5,626 nt of DNA from Flavobacteriales bacterium (GTDB lineage: Bacteria > Bacteroidota > Bacteroidia > Flavobacteriales_D > Sanyastnellaceae): NCBI GenBank assembly GCA_030728235.1, contig JANRAA010000276.1, positions 1 to 5,626 of the forward strand. The letters are read 5' to 3'. The notes under the pieces are model-generated. The model saw only the letters and a program-made list of their open reading frames with translations. It made no database searches and was not told where the DNA came from. This document shows, in pieces, positions 5,441 to 5,626 of the stretch. Every line of letters starts with the position of its first letter. Within the stretch, counting starts at the first letter, position 1. A program made the position numbers and the translations under genes.

Positions 5441-5626
5441 TTACTCTCTCATGAGGAATTGGAACTTATCAATATTTTTCAAAGCAATAGCAGTTCCTTT
5501 TGCCACGGCTCTTAGTGGTTCATCTGCCACGTGCACTGGTAGGCGCGTTTTCATCGATATTCGTTTGTCTAGACCGCGAAGTAACGCTCCACCGCCTGCC
5601 AAATAAATACCTGTTTTGAAAATATC
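5441..5626 (-). CDS. mreB: MreB, actin-like rod-shape protein (C-terminal 61 residues only)
   Basis: Only the 3' end lies in the window; the frame is open to the edge. MreB forms membrane-bound filaments that guide the wall-synthesis complex. The fragment begins DIFKTGIYLAGGGALLRGLD, where AGGGALLRG is the conserved nucleotide-binding (adenosine) motif of the actin fold. It continues with TRLPVHVADEPLRAVAKGTAIAL, the standard MreB C-terminal region, and ends LMRE before the TAA at 5441-5443. Leading the mreC-mreD-mrdA-rodA string, it confirms the identity of the operon. Its promoter is outside the window. Confidence 0.95.
   Translation of the reverse strand, partial: DIFKTGIYLAGGGALLRGLDKRISMKTRLPVHVADEPLRAVAKGTAIALKNIDKFQFLMRE

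Overview
The window is bacterial chromosome from a member of the Bacteroidota. The evidence is the gene order mreB-mreC-mreD-mrdA-rodA, the near absence of Shine-Dalgarno motifs, AT-rich stretches in front of start codons, and a TAnnTTTG-type -7 promoter box. The genus cannot be fixed from this sequence. Every gene I can support lies on the minus strand, so transcription runs from right to left.

Right and centre (929-5626): a tightly packed rod-shape (elongasome) operon. It holds the last 61 codons of mreB, then complete mreC, mreD, mrdA (PBP2) and rodA. mreC/mreD and mreD/mrdA overlap by 4 nt, and mrdA and rodA are 2 nt apart, which suggests translational coupling. Together they encode the MreB-MreC-MreD scaffold and the PBP2-RodA pair that polymerises and cross-links lateral-wall peptidoglycan. 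All visible catalytic motifs are intact.

Left (1-543): a 1-Cys (Prx6-type) peroxiredoxin gene, cut by the window edge just before its 3' end.

Between them (544-928) lies the most interesting part. The roughly 385 bp gap looks like two consecutive transcription attenuators facing the peroxiredoxin gene. Each unit has a short leader ORF with a run of cysteine codons (four in the first, five in the second), then a sequence able to form an antiterminator, then a strong intrinsic terminator with a U tract. In the first unit all the classical parts can be drawn base by base: a perfect hairpin directly after the Cys codons, a 7-bp antiterminator core, and a terminator that competes for the same bases. 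The second unit has different stem sequences but the same logic. The simplest reading is that scarcity of charged Cys-tRNA, or another event that stalls ribosomes on the polycysteine run, is needed at both gates before RNA polymerase reaches the peroxiredoxin gene and whatever follows it. Polycysteine leader attenuators are known from mycobacteria; a tandem pair in front of a peroxiredoxin in Bacteroidota is, to my knowledge, not a standard described system. That last statement is inference and needs a literature and homology search.
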